Positions 12,496-22,149 of a stretch of DNA of 64,000 nt are shown here, one piece after another; the first letter of the stretch is position 1, and each line of letters starts with the position of its first letter. The notes under the pieces are model-generated. The model saw only the letters and a list, made by a program, of their open reading frames with translations, had not been told where the DNA came from and did not search any database. The translations under genes were made by a program, and so were the position numbers. The stretch is from NCBI GenBank assembly GCA_003971905.1, contig RSEE01000029.1:434001-498000 (forward strand). The letters run 5' to 3'. The stretch is from Moniliella sp. 'wahieum'. Lineage: Eukaryota; Basidiomycota; Moniliellomycetes; Moniliellales; Moniliellaceae.

Positions 12496-13035
12496 GTATA
12501 CACTGCTATGCGCGAACCATTTTTCCCGATACCGCGTCTGGCAGAATAACACCCAAACTCCACACGCTCGGCAAGATGGAAGGTACCCATGGTTCAGAGA
12601 AAAGGTGTGTGGTGGTGGTGGTGGTGGTGATGGATGGAAAAATATTCTTGCCTCTATGCTGGACCTGGATGCTGGTCGCATCTCTCAGGATCTCCTATCC
12701 CCGTTGGCGATGACATTGACCTCATCGCGAGCTGGGTCGAACATTGAATTATTGATGAACTCACGTTCAGCTCAGGACTCAGGCCTCTGAGCTACGCAGT
12801 CTGGGGTCCGCAGGAGGAAGAGGAAGGGGGAGGAGGAGGGGAGGCCTGAGCAGGGAGGAGTGGCAGGCTTGCTTGTGGGGTCTAAGGTATTGGGTACGAT
12901 TAGAGATCGGCAAATTGCGCCGCAGCTTGGCGCACCAACTTGGTCTGAGTGGACGGGACAAGGGCCATTGGGCCTGGGGGGGGGAATGGACTGGTCTATA
13001 ACAAGGCGGAATGGGATGGGGTGAGCGTGGCTGGA
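12496..13035. other. Spacer, possibly containing the last exon of the DHHC gene
   Basis: A GTG microsatellite lies at about 12609-12630. On the - strand a poly-C/CAG acceptor-like site near 12978 could begin a last exon of the palmitoyltransferase gene, but no frame is decisive. Confidence 0.35.
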
Positions 13036-14904
13036 TCAAACCAAGGAAGAAAAGCGACGAGGGGCGGAGGGAGCGGGATTAGGGGACAGGACGTACTCAA
13101 TCATCTCAAACAGAGCCAACCACGATGACCTGGGCCACTTGTACGGTTGCTCCAGCTCGTGCACACGGACCACTACGCCACCCACATCGAGCGCAGCTTG
13201 TTGGCCATCTGTCAGGCCGCGCTTTGGTCTCGCTTCCCCGCCCGAGGGAAGAAAGGTAGAGATAGGAACCCAGAAGTAGAGCCAGGGCGAGGGATGGGTG
13301 TCTCGTGCAGAACTGTCTCGCTCCGGCACGCTGCCTCGCCGTCGGACTTCTCCTGCTCTGTCTGTAGAGGTAGGAACAAGAGGAGAGGGGGGCTGTACAC
13401 GCGCGTGCGCATGATCTTGGCCGGGTTATGGTTTAGGTTTTGGTCCTGGTCCTGGTCTTGGTCCTGGTCTTGGTTTTGGTCGGAGTGCTGCCGCTCGGCC
13501 TGGCGCTTGGCCATGCGGGCCTTTCGTTGCCACCACTTTTCGCGTTCGCGATCGATCGCCAGCGTGCCCTGAATGGATTGTTTCCAGGTCATCCACAACA
13601 AAGCTACCAAACCCCCCATCACCGTTCGGTCAGCATTCTCTCGCGCCCCGCCCCGGTTCCCCCAGCGCCCGAACCAACCACGTACCCAACGCAATCGTAC
13701 TGAGCATCACGCCAAAGAAGAGCACAACAAGGGGAAAGATGGTATAGGGCCGAGTGGGGTTCGTCTGGTTGAGCAGTTTCTGGGCTTGAACCAACGCTCC
13801 CCCGTAACGCAACGTAGGTCCTCCAAGCCACGTCCATCGCTTGGCCCACCACAGTTCCTCCATCCTCCCATCGGTCCAGGCAAACGTTCCAATCGCCCGC
13901 GTTTGCTCCAGCGCGTACCGCCCCATCACAGGTACAAGGAACAGTAGCAGCGCAGGTGCACTCACGAGAAACAGGAGGAAACTCCCCATGTGTGTTTGGC
14001 CACAATGTCATGGTCAAACTGCGCGCAATGGATCACGTCAGATTAGATCAGGTCGAGGAAGTAGGTAGGTAGGTAGGTAGGTAGGTAGGGTAGGATAGGA
14101 TAGGAGGCAGCAGGGCAGGTTAGAACGTACCAAAGGACAGTGATGGTCCAGGCCGAACCGGCACGTTTGACAGTCTCCACAATGCCGTGTTCTGCTCTCA
14201 AAACAAAACAAAAGGTAAGATGGTGAGTACATGGTGCGCAGCACGAACCCACAAAGAGACACGGGGAAAGGAAGGGTAGCTAAAACCCACCGGGCTGGTT
14301 TCCATCGACCTTGGCACCCGTCCCGAACAACGGGGCAGACTGCCGTCGGGCTCGCACTGATGAATCATGTGTTTGCGCACCGCTTCAAACCCATCCTCGT
14401 CCGCCGGCGCCGGCAAGGAATCCCGAAAGCGAAGCGGGAAAAACGTACGTCTCACCCACCGTACCCACGCCCACGGCGACCGCGGCACAGCCGTATCGGG
14501 ATCACAGTCAGCCTCCACAGGCGGCAGGGGCGTCGCACGTGCTCGCGCCCAATATACCCGCGCATAGCTCGACACGGTCAGCAGTAACCAGAAGTTGATG
14601 TAGGTGAGGCGGAGTACGTTGGGTCCCAAGGTGCGGGGGGGATTGGGCGGGTGCAGGAGGTACCGCACTACGCACCGGTACGCTGTGCTGCGACCGTGTG
14701 GCCGCGTGAGAGCGTAGCGGGTACGCAAGGTGGACAGGATACAAGGTACGGGAGATGGTCATGGTCATGGTCATGGTCAGCGTTGCGGTGCTCTGACCGC
14801 GGGAAGGGGGGGGGTTCAACCTACACGCCATAGACCACCAGCAAGGACGGGATCAGCTTGCCTGCCCACCAGTTGAGACGCGCCAGACGTGACTTGGCGC
14901 CCAT
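13036..14904 (-). CDS. DHHC-family protein S-acyltransferase (palmitoyltransferase)
   Basis: The cysteine-rich catalytic domain reads RTRHCGDCQTCRFGLDHHCP at about 14135-14195, with the DHHC motif that carries the acyl-enzyme cysteine. Upstream lies the QCEPDGSLPRC segment and a KVDGNQPGG piece typical of these domains. N-terminal (KLIPSLLVVYGV, then NFWLLLTV) and post-DHHC hydrophobic stretches (SFLLFLVSAPALLLFL; FPLVVLFFGVMLSTIAL) give about four membrane segments. The enzyme palmitoylates substrate cysteines at the cytosolic face of membranes. The start chosen is the ATG at 14904 (MGAKSRLARLNWW). At least three introns are implied, with clear donors at GTGTAG near 14825 and GTACGT near 14132. 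Frame breaks occur at the CCC at 14322-14324 and the CCCC at 13984-13987 (each one missing G on the coding strand) and near 13655. The C terminus carries an Asp-Gln repeat (13440-13480); its last exon is uncertain. Confidence 0.85.
14063..14105. repeat. TAGG tetranucleotide microsatellite in an intron
   Basis: About seven copies of TAGG followed by TAGGA-type copies, inside the intron downstream of the DHHC exon. Confidence 0.8.
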
Positions 14905-16289
14905 CCGCGGGCCAGCGAGGGAGTGGCCAGGGCCGATCATACGTGCCACTGCGGCGGGGGGCAGAGGAGTGCGAGGCTAGTAGTGTGTGCTGCCCGATGT
15001 GGATCGCTGGCGCCTGGCGTGGCCGAGTGCTCCGAGTCCCGAGTGGGGCTGCGCCCATGCGGAATTTCAAGCGGGTCGCGCAGGCTGGTCAGGTGACCGG
15101 GGGTGGGCTGTGATGAACGTGTGATTCACCATTCGTGCTGGTGGACGCAGGGGATGACGTCAGCACTGTTACTCGCGCCTGCAGGCGTCTGCCGTCTGCG
15201 TGTGTTGGACATACATAGGGTTACGCTTATCCAGTCTCGATTATCTCGAGTATCGTGCATCAGTAATCAGTGCATCAGCCATCAGTGCATCAGCCATCAG
15301 CTGATGGCTCAGCCTGATTGCTGAGCTGAGCCTGAGATGCGTCTGCTTCCACCCTGGTTCGGTTGTGCTCCTGTCCTGTTTGACTGGTGGTAGTTGGTAG
15401 GCACTAGGGAGGAAGATGCAGGATCGATGACGTCGAAGCCGCCGCGGACGCAGACCCAGCGCCCAGCGGTTGCCCCGTGCTAGTACTTACACTGGCCTCG
15501 TGCCTGCGCTCCCTTTGGTCCGCTTTTTTTTTTTACGAAGTTCAGACTTGAAGTTCTGTAGCTTGCTCCATTCCCAGAACCCGCCAGACAGACCCAAGGC
15601 GCAAGCCATCCAATGGCCCACCCGTGTGCCCCCCTTTCACACCAGTGCCCTTTAAGTACCACCCGCACACCCCATAGCGGCAGCCACATGCGCGTCATGA
15701 CGACGCGCATGACGCAACTAGAGTGCTGCCCTCGGCCTCAGCGTCACCGACCATAGCGACCATCGACCATCGCTCATCGATCTATCTGCTTTGCTGCCCA
15801 ATGGCCTCTCACTGCAATGCGGTCATTCATGACGTCGACGCAATCCTCCCTCCTGTTGGGCTCAGCCTAACCCATCCCTCTGTTCTGTGCTCCGGCAGAA
15901 CCCCACTCTGCATCATCGACATCATCGACATCATCGAGCATCATCTTCAAGCAGCCCTCGCATCGTCTCGCACCAATTGCTCTGCGCATCCCCCGCGCGC
16001 ACTGAACGCACACCCCAGCCTCAGGCCTGAGGCTGCGCGCCTGTGCGCACACACTAATGCAGTGCAGTTTTTTGCGTTTTGTGATTAGGGCAATATAATC
16101 CACTTGGGCGCCGCTCAGCCACTCAGCACGCCGCACCCGAAATGGCTTGGATCAAACTCCCCAAATCCATATGCACTCACTGGCACATACCCAGCATACC
16201 CAGCACAGGGTCTCCGCTTCCTCTCCACACACCATCCACCACCTCCCCAATCCTTGCCCCACCAGAAGCCGCCCGGCCGCTCCTGCTCC
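14905..16289. other. Divergent promoter region between DHHC and secreted-protein genes
   Basis: No gene recognised. It contains CATCAG direct repeats and an 18-bp perfect palindrome at 15292-15309, an ATGACG/CGTCAT inverted pair at about 15688-15712 and a CATCGA trinucleotide-like array at about 15913-15945. Poly-T at 15527-15536. Confidence 0.45.
15292..15309. repeat. 18-bp perfect palindrome
   Basis: AGCCATCAGCTGATGGCT equals its own reverse complement, centred on 15300/15301. It follows two direct copies of GTGCATCAGCCATCA and precedes overlapping GCTGAG/CTCAGC elements, so it sits in a region rich in inverted repeats. Confidence 0.85.
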
Positions 16290-17072
16290 ATGCGTGCTCT
16301 CTCCCCGGCACCGTTCTTACCGTTGCGGCCGTCTTCCTCCTTCTCTCGGTGGCCCTCCCTGCTGTGCTTGCCCAGGACGAGTACGGGTCGTCGACATGGA
16401 CCTCTCGTGGCTATACCTGGACCGCCTCCTTGGATGAAGATGGCGACCCGGTTCATCCTGGCGTTGCGCATCTCTCCACCACCACTTCCTTGATCTCCTC
16501 CCCTTCCGCCTTATCCTCCCCTTCCTCCGTATCTCTTGCCTGGTCCCAGACGCGCACCCGCGGTGGCCACACCGTCGTAATTGGGTACGACGATGATGAC
16601 GATCCAGTCGAGACCAGCACCCTGGTGGCGTCCTCCCATGCCCATGCGCCCACACCACAAAGCCTATTCCAACCGTGCCTGCTGCAACCCCCACCACATC
16701 GACCTCTTCCTCGATCAGCTTCACTACCATCTCGGCCCATTACCAGTCCATCTCGGGCTACTGGCCACCCAAGGCGTCCGCCGTACCCCTCCCCACCGGC
16801 TACACCTCCGGCGGCATCCTCGCCTGAGTCAAATCCCAGGCTACAATGGCGCAATCACCAGTAGCGATCTCTCCTATGCGTCAGGTCGTCCCATTTACGG
16901 AGGTAGCCGTCGGCTCCTCGTGCCCAACCCACAATCGCTGCTCGTGCTCTTGTCGCCCCTCCTGGTCGCGCTGCCGCCAAGTGAGTTGGCGCTAGTTTTG
17001 ATCATCTTCCCTTTTTTCCCTTTCCCTCTCCAATCGGTTGTCATGTGCATATCCAGTTGTTCAGTCGAGTAA
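16290..17072 (+). CDS. Secreted, possibly GPI-anchored, Ser/Thr-rich protein
   Basis: A classical signal peptide is visible: Met, a short polar stretch, then a hydrophobic core reading LTVAAVFLLLSVALPAVLA before a likely cleavage and QDEYG. The mature part has Thr/Ser/Pro-rich stretches (from about 16490 to 16710), a DDDDD cluster near 16590, a Tyr/Gly-rich region (GYNGAITSSDLSYASGRPI) and a hydrophobic C-terminal stretch (LLVLLSPLLVAL) suggesting a GPI signal or membrane anchor. This fits a cell-wall or surface protein; no enzymatic domain was recognised. A consensus donor GTGAGT at 16981 and acceptor at 17056 mark a probable last intron. Frame changes near 16319, 16640 and 16826 are needed; the first and last behave as one missing base. 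The ATG at 16290 is preferred because it places the signal peptide at the N terminus; an ATG at 16142 is open in the other frame. Confidence 0.5.
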
Positions 17073-17474
17073 CGTCCCCACTGCCTTTGGAAACGGTCTT
17101 GACCCCGCCCCCCACCACCCCCCCACCCTCCATCCTATCTCGCGCATGTTTTTTCTTCAAAAAGGTCCCCTTCTCCTTTGTTTTGTTTATCTTCACTTGT
17201 TCACTTGGTTCTCGTTTGTTTTACCCCCCATCCCTCCCCTCCCATCGCACTGCCCTTTCTGCTACGATATTATGCATTATGGAAGATATGGGACGCTTTT
17301 TACATAGCGCAAATGCAAATGCAGTGGAAGAGCGTTTCCTACTAGCCTTCCCTGGGCCACGTAGCACTCCGGGCAGAGACAATCAATAAGTGGCAACACA
17401 TGGCAGGGGAAATGGGACGGGCAGTGGGACAAGCGAGCAGCCAAGCCGCTCCCAACGATCCCATGGTTCCTCCC

Positions 17475-18394
17475 TTAGAACCAATAGCTCAGAATCGCAA
17501 TCGTGCCCAACCCCAACCCAATCCCACAATCGCCGAGTCGCGTCGGCGACGTCGATTGATCAGCGTGATGACCTTGTCGATCCCAGGCATTTGCGCAGCC
17601 GTCTGGCCTAACCGCGCCACAGCTCCACTCATGGTTTCCCGCTGCGCCACCAAATCGTCTCGTACCGCGTAGGCAGCTTGGGTCGCCTCGTCCAACATCC
17701 GGCCCGAGTTGTCCAGCCTGCCTCGATCGGCAAGGTGATGCGACGCATCGTCAGTTGCCGTTGCGGTACGACCTGACAAGGCAAGTGGCGATTGCGTGTC
17801 AGCGAGGCGGATGGATGGAGGCCTAAAGACAGAAGAAAAAAAGGGGGGGGGGACGTACTGAATGTCAGAACGGACATTCCCGAGCAAATCGCGTTTGGCT
17901 TGCGCATCGCGCAAGTTGCTGTGCAGCCGCCCATACTCGGTTTCCAAATCGCGCAGCACTTCTCTGTGTCGCCGTAAGGCAGCTTGGACCGGGACCGAAC
18001 TGAGGCCTCTCCCATCCCGATCCGCCATCTCCTCCATCCGCTCCACCGCACCGGCCAACTCCGATAACAACGTCTCCATCTCCGTTTCGTCATCCGCAAT
18101 CTCCGCTGCTTCCTCCTGTGCTGCTCGTGCCGCCGCCCCACCCACACTCATATCCAACACCACATCATCTTCTTCCCCCGTCGCGGTATACCCCGCCCCA
18201 CTAGCCCCGCTCAAAAGCGGATACGCGCCGTACCCACTTCGTCGCAGCCGTCCACTCGCGGCACCAGTGGCAGAATGGCCCGAGGCAACGCGCGTCGCTA
18301 GACCACTGTACAGAGCTAACTTGGCATCCAGCGACGTCTCCAGCACCCGGATCCGGCGCCGCAGAGCTTCCCACTCGGGATTGGAGCTGGTCAT
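17475..18394 (-). CDS. GOS1: Golgi SNARE of the Gos1/GS28 family
   Basis: The N terminus reads MTSSNPEWEALRRRIRVLE followed by SLDAKLALYSGLA, matching the start of Gos1/GOSR1 Qb-SNAREs. A charged helical middle (ELAGAVERMEEMAD, ETEYGRLHSNLRDAQAKRDLL) is followed by the SNARE core and by DKVITLINRRRRRDSAIV, the conserved pre-membrane segment. The C-terminal anchor (about 17 hydrophobic residues ending SYWF) is reached only if one G is restored in the G runs complementary to 17511-17519; the uncorrected frame runs into an unrelated polar tail. Gos1 drives fusion of intra-Golgi and ER-Golgi vesicles. An intron is likely at 17773-17858 (GTACGT donor, poly-C, CTGACA branch, CAG end), with some ambiguity about the frame after it. 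The ATG at 18394 is chosen because the conserved NPEW start follows; the open frame upstream is leader. Divergent with the WW gene. Confidence 0.85.
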
Positions 18395-18815
18395 GCGCGG
18401 CGGGGGAACGAGACAGAGCAAAGGGAACACACTTAAGGACTTGGACGAGGTACAACACACAGAGCCAACCCAGGCAAGTAAGAAGGGCGATGGCGGTGAC
18501 GGTAGCGGTAGCGGTGGCGATGGCGATGGCGATGGCGATGGTGGACAGAAAACTGCCTGTGGCGCAGGGCGGACCGGGTCAAAGGCCAGGCAGGCTCCAC
18601 GTCGCCTCCGTCTCCCAGCGCAAAGCCTCAGGCTGATGCGCTCCTGCCCCAGATCGACGCCATGGCTGCAATTGAAATTGAACATCTCCTTCGTCCCGCT
18701 GACAAGGCGGGATTACCTAATGCCCGGGGCAGACCACCTCGTTTACCTTTTGCGTTTGCGTTTGCTTGCCTTGTTGCCTTGCCGCTTCACTCGTCCACCT
18801 CGCTCGCTCCCCACC
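18395..18815. promoter_or_regulatory. Divergent promoter between Gos1-like and WW genes
   Basis: 421 bp separate the two start codons, so both genes must be driven from here. The stretch contains a GGCGAT hexamer array at about 18490-18542. No TATA box is obvious. Confidence 0.5.
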
Positions 18816-19824
18816 ATGCCGCCATCACGCAAGCGCTCCTCACCCGCTCCTACCTCATCCGCACCTCCACCAAAACGGAAAGCGTCTCGCTCTCCGGACG
18901 AGGAGCCTCCCCTTCCGGATGAGGAGCCTCCCCTTCCGGATGAGGAGCCTCCCCTTCCGGACGAGGAGCCTCCCCTTCCGGACGAGGAGCCTCCCCTTCC
19001 GGACGAGGAGCCTCCGCTGCCGGATGAGGAGCCTCCGCTGCCGGATGAGCAACCACCACTACCGGACGAACAGCCTCCGCTTCCGGAAGAGGAACCCCCG
19101 CTGCCTAGCCATGACACCTTCTCTTCGACTCGGGAGCTTTCCTCCACCGATGCCGAGGCTCAGGCAGCGGGTCAAGCTGCTACCGCAGCCGGGTGGCGAG
19201 CAGGTACGTTTTGTTGTTGTTGTCTCTTCTCGATGAAGCGAGTGATGAATCATATTAACCCTGCTGTACCCGTGCTATGCCATACCAGTTTGGGATCCAT
19301 CGGCGGGGGCATACTATCACTGGAATGCCCATACCAACGAGACGACCTGGACTGTACCGCATACGAACCCTGCATCTGCTGGAGTACGCACCACGTCAGA
19401 CAGCACTCTTACAACTCAACCCCAACTTCAACCTCAAGATGACCATTCCCTCCTCTCACAATCCACTTCCTCCGCCTACCCTCAGGAGGTAGATCCCGAC
19501 TTGGCCTATCTCGATCCAGGCACGTACGATCCAGCCATCGCTGCAGCGCGGGGGGCATCGGCGTATGGCGCGCTATGGGCGCGTACCCAGGCGCATGGAC
19601 CTGAAGGTCCCAAGGATGCTATGGAGAACGATAAGGTGTACGATCCATCCCAGTTGGCCCAGCGGGCACGAGACCAAGTGTATGCCCAGGGAGCCAGCGG
19701 TGGCGCCGCTGTTCAACGGTCTGCTCATGACGTCCATCGCCATCCGACCAAAAAGCAAGTCAAAGAATTTCAGGCACGCAAACGGGCGCGCAAAGCGGCC
19801 AACCAGGCGTGGCTACGTGACTAG
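18816..19824 (+). CDS. WW-domain protein with EEPPLPD minisatellite
   Basis: Two exons, 18816-19203 and 19289-19824, separated by an 85-nt intron (GTACGT, CCAG) and giving 307 residues with no frame break. Residues 1-27 are basic and Ser/Pro-rich (a possible nuclear signal PPPKRKASR). Then come about ten copies of EEPPLPD. A WW domain spans about residues 122-155: Trp127 just before the intron, the aromatic block YYHW at 138-141, TTWTVP with Trp150 and Pro153, giving the normal 22-residue Trp spacing. WW domains bind proline-rich peptides. The C terminus (KKQVKEFQARKRARKAANQ) is basic and helical. The domain plus short charged tail recalls nuclear PQBP1-like or splicing-associated WW proteins, but that link is inference. 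The start ATG has a good CCACC context. Confidence 0.85.
18895..19098. repeat. Coding 21-bp minisatellite
   Basis: About ten tandem 21-bp units encoding EEPPLPD (late copies EQPPLPD and EEEPPLP). The first units are almost identical at the nucleotide level, implying recent expansion or homogenisation; the reading frame is preserved because the unit is a multiple of three. Confidence 0.95.
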
Positions 19825-20550
19825 CACCTCGTCACACCATGCTGGCACCAGCTTTAGTCACAGCCTCGATGAGAGGTGAGGGTTGCCACAGAGAAGGTCC
19901 AGAAACCTAATTGCCACACGAATGAACCGAATGGGGGGGACCTCTTGTATCAACTGTTACATGCCAACTACCAACGCTCTACTCGCACAGATGAGCAGAC
20001 CAGGAGCGCAGGGGGGTTCCTTTGGAAGGAGCATGCATATGCTTCTACCTCGGTCCTCTTCTCGGGGAGGGGATACACCAGTACCCCACACCATCTCGCG
20101 AACTTGTTCTGTGTGACGCTCGTGACCGATTCGACGGGGACGCTGCCGACCCGGCTGTTAGTTACCAAGGCTCGAAGCGCAAGCTGCCTTCCCCATTCCG
20201 CTGCATCCGCACTGGGGACCTCGGGCCATATGAGCAGCGAGTAAGAGATATTAGCACCCACTTGTGCAAGGGCGCATCGGCTCTGCTCCGCTTTGCCCAA
20301 ACGCTATTATTTGCAGCGACGTGAGCGAGGGAGGAGGGGAGGAGGGGGGAGTGACTGGTGTGGGCATGGGACCCAATGAGAACGTTTATGGACGCAATCG
20401 AGCACTGGACATAGATCAGCCGTGGGGAGGATAGGTCGCCGTCGATGGATGGGGGTGTTATCATGGCAATCACGTGACCCCAATCTGGGTGCTGTTTAAA
20501 TTGCACACGCGGGGAGATGAAACTTTCACGCTGCTCGCTTCTCTGGGTGG
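19825..20550. other. Spacer between WW and F-box-like genes
   Basis: No gene recognised. It should contain the 3' end of the WW transcript and the promoter of the following + strand gene. A purine-rich GGGAGG tract lies near 20325-20350. Confidence 0.4.
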
Positions 20551-22105
20551 ATGCGCTCGCCGCCACCATCTCCCCCAGCTGGGGGGGAGGCTCCCGCTGT
20601 CCCGGTTACGATCGAGAGGATGGGCGCCCACCCCTCGAGCCCGCGTCCGGTGCCGCCGACGACCGTTACCACCATCGAGCTGCTGAACCCGTCCTGCTCT
20701 CCCGCGGCTGCCCATCGAGGTGCGCATGGCCGTGTACCGCGCCCTCACCCAGCTCGCCCGTCCCGCTGGCTGCGCACCCAGCTGGCCTGCACCGAGCGCG
20801 CAGCTGCCGAGGTTGTCCGCGCCCATCTCTTTCAGCATGTGGTCACGACCAGTGTCGCGCGTCTCCGCCGCTGGTCCCTCGCCGCTGCCACGATGCAGCC
20901 CGAGACGCTGTACCAGACCCGGTGCCTTGTCTGCCTGGCGGACCTCTGCCTTCTCGGCAGACGAACGGCGCAAGGCGAGAGGTAGTGCGTTGTTTGATCA
21001 TCTGGCTGGGCCTCGAAGGCTGGCCCAGGCGGTGGACCTCGTCCCTTTCAATCGTCTTCCCCGCGTTGAAACGCTTGTTTTGCAAGCGCCTCCTCCCTTC
21101 CCGCTCCGGACACTGCATCACCTTGTCTTTAGCACCGAGCTGAGCGGGATCGGGTGCGGCGACCGTCTCTGGGACGAAAGGTGGGTGAGCCTGACGCATC
21201 TCCATCTGATTGGTCCGAGGATGGTGTTGGGTCCGGGCTCGTTGCACGCGATGGGCCACTTGCCGCAGTTGGATCACTTGGTTCTGTCTCTTCCTGGCTT
21301 GAAAAGCGGGTGGTCCCCCACCGACCTACTCACCACCCTCCTGGCCCTCGTTAAGGACGGGGCTTTTCCCTGTCTACAGCAACTCACCTTGGTCCTCCAT
21401 CGTAAATCAGATTTTGTTGGTTCGGCCACACGCTGGCTCGATGCCGTCCCGCCCGTGGTGGCGTTGGCAGAATGGAGGTTTGCCCGCTACCTACGACAAG
21501 CAGAGGATGGAGAAGAGGAAAATCAGATTGAGTCTCTAATCTGCCTCTGTCTTCTTCTTCCACGTTGGGCTCCACACGTTCCTTGACCCTTCGACTTGTC
21601 ATCCTCCCCGATCAAGGAGAGGGAATAGGGTACTACAATCGCTACCTTTTCGCCCGCGCAGCCAAGGGTGCTGCCACTCACTTTGGACACGGAGAGGTGG
21701 AGGACGAGTGGGGAATCTTCCCTGAAGTACAGGAATGGACGCTTCCCATTCGCGTCTTGCCCTTACGCCCGGTACGGCAGGCGGGAAGAAACTGTCGCAG
21801 CGAACGAAACTAATGAACCCAGCGAAGGAACAACAGGGGATAGGAGGGCCAGTTCGCCGGCTCACGCTTCCTTTGGGGTCGAGGTGGCCGAGGCACAAGC
21901 TACCGAGTGGGTGGTGAACCCCATTCTCCTTCAGCAGCTTGAGGGTACCCGTCAACGACCCCCACCTACTGTGCCTCTCAGGCCGATCCAGCCTATGCAG
22001 CTCGACCCAGACCTGGGCCTGGGCTACGCATTGGCACGTATGACCGCCGCCCCGCCCCCGGACCCAACGTTGGCCCAGCTCGAACTCGAACTCGATCTCG
22101 CTTGA
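20551..22105 (+). CDS. F-box-like protein with leucine-rich C-terminal part (frame-broken)
   Basis: A segment reading LPIEVRMAVYRALTQLARP at about 20705-20765 looks like the first helix of an F-box. It is followed by RWLRTQLACTERAAAEVV and HLFQHVV, as in many basidiomycete F-box-like proteins. Downstream are leucine-rich stretches (SLTHLHLIGPRMVLG, LPQLDHLVLSLPGLK, CLQQLTLVLHRK) and an acidic or Leu-rich end (LAQLELELDLA). F-box proteins are substrate receptors of SCF ubiquitin ligases. One protein requires frame changes near 20705, 20770, 20960, 21565 and 21780. The stop TGA is at 22103-22105, only 44 bp from the stop of the convergent Air-like gene. The start at 20551 is the first ATG of a plausible frame. 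The class assignment rests on weak motif similarity. Confidence 0.5.
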
Positions 22106-22149
22106 AACAATTGGTGGTACGGTAGAATCGAGATGAATTCGACCCGAGT

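Noticed and set aside
18395-18685. N-terminal extension of the SNARE frame
   Set aside because: The open frame upstream of 18394 is Pro/Ser/Arg-rich promoter translation; family members begin at the NPEW-containing segment.
21599-22149. C-terminal extension of the Air-like frame antisense to the F-box-like gene
   Set aside because: After correcting a frame change near 22290 a Lys/Ala-rich tail with a stop at 22150 appears, so the extension is an artefact.
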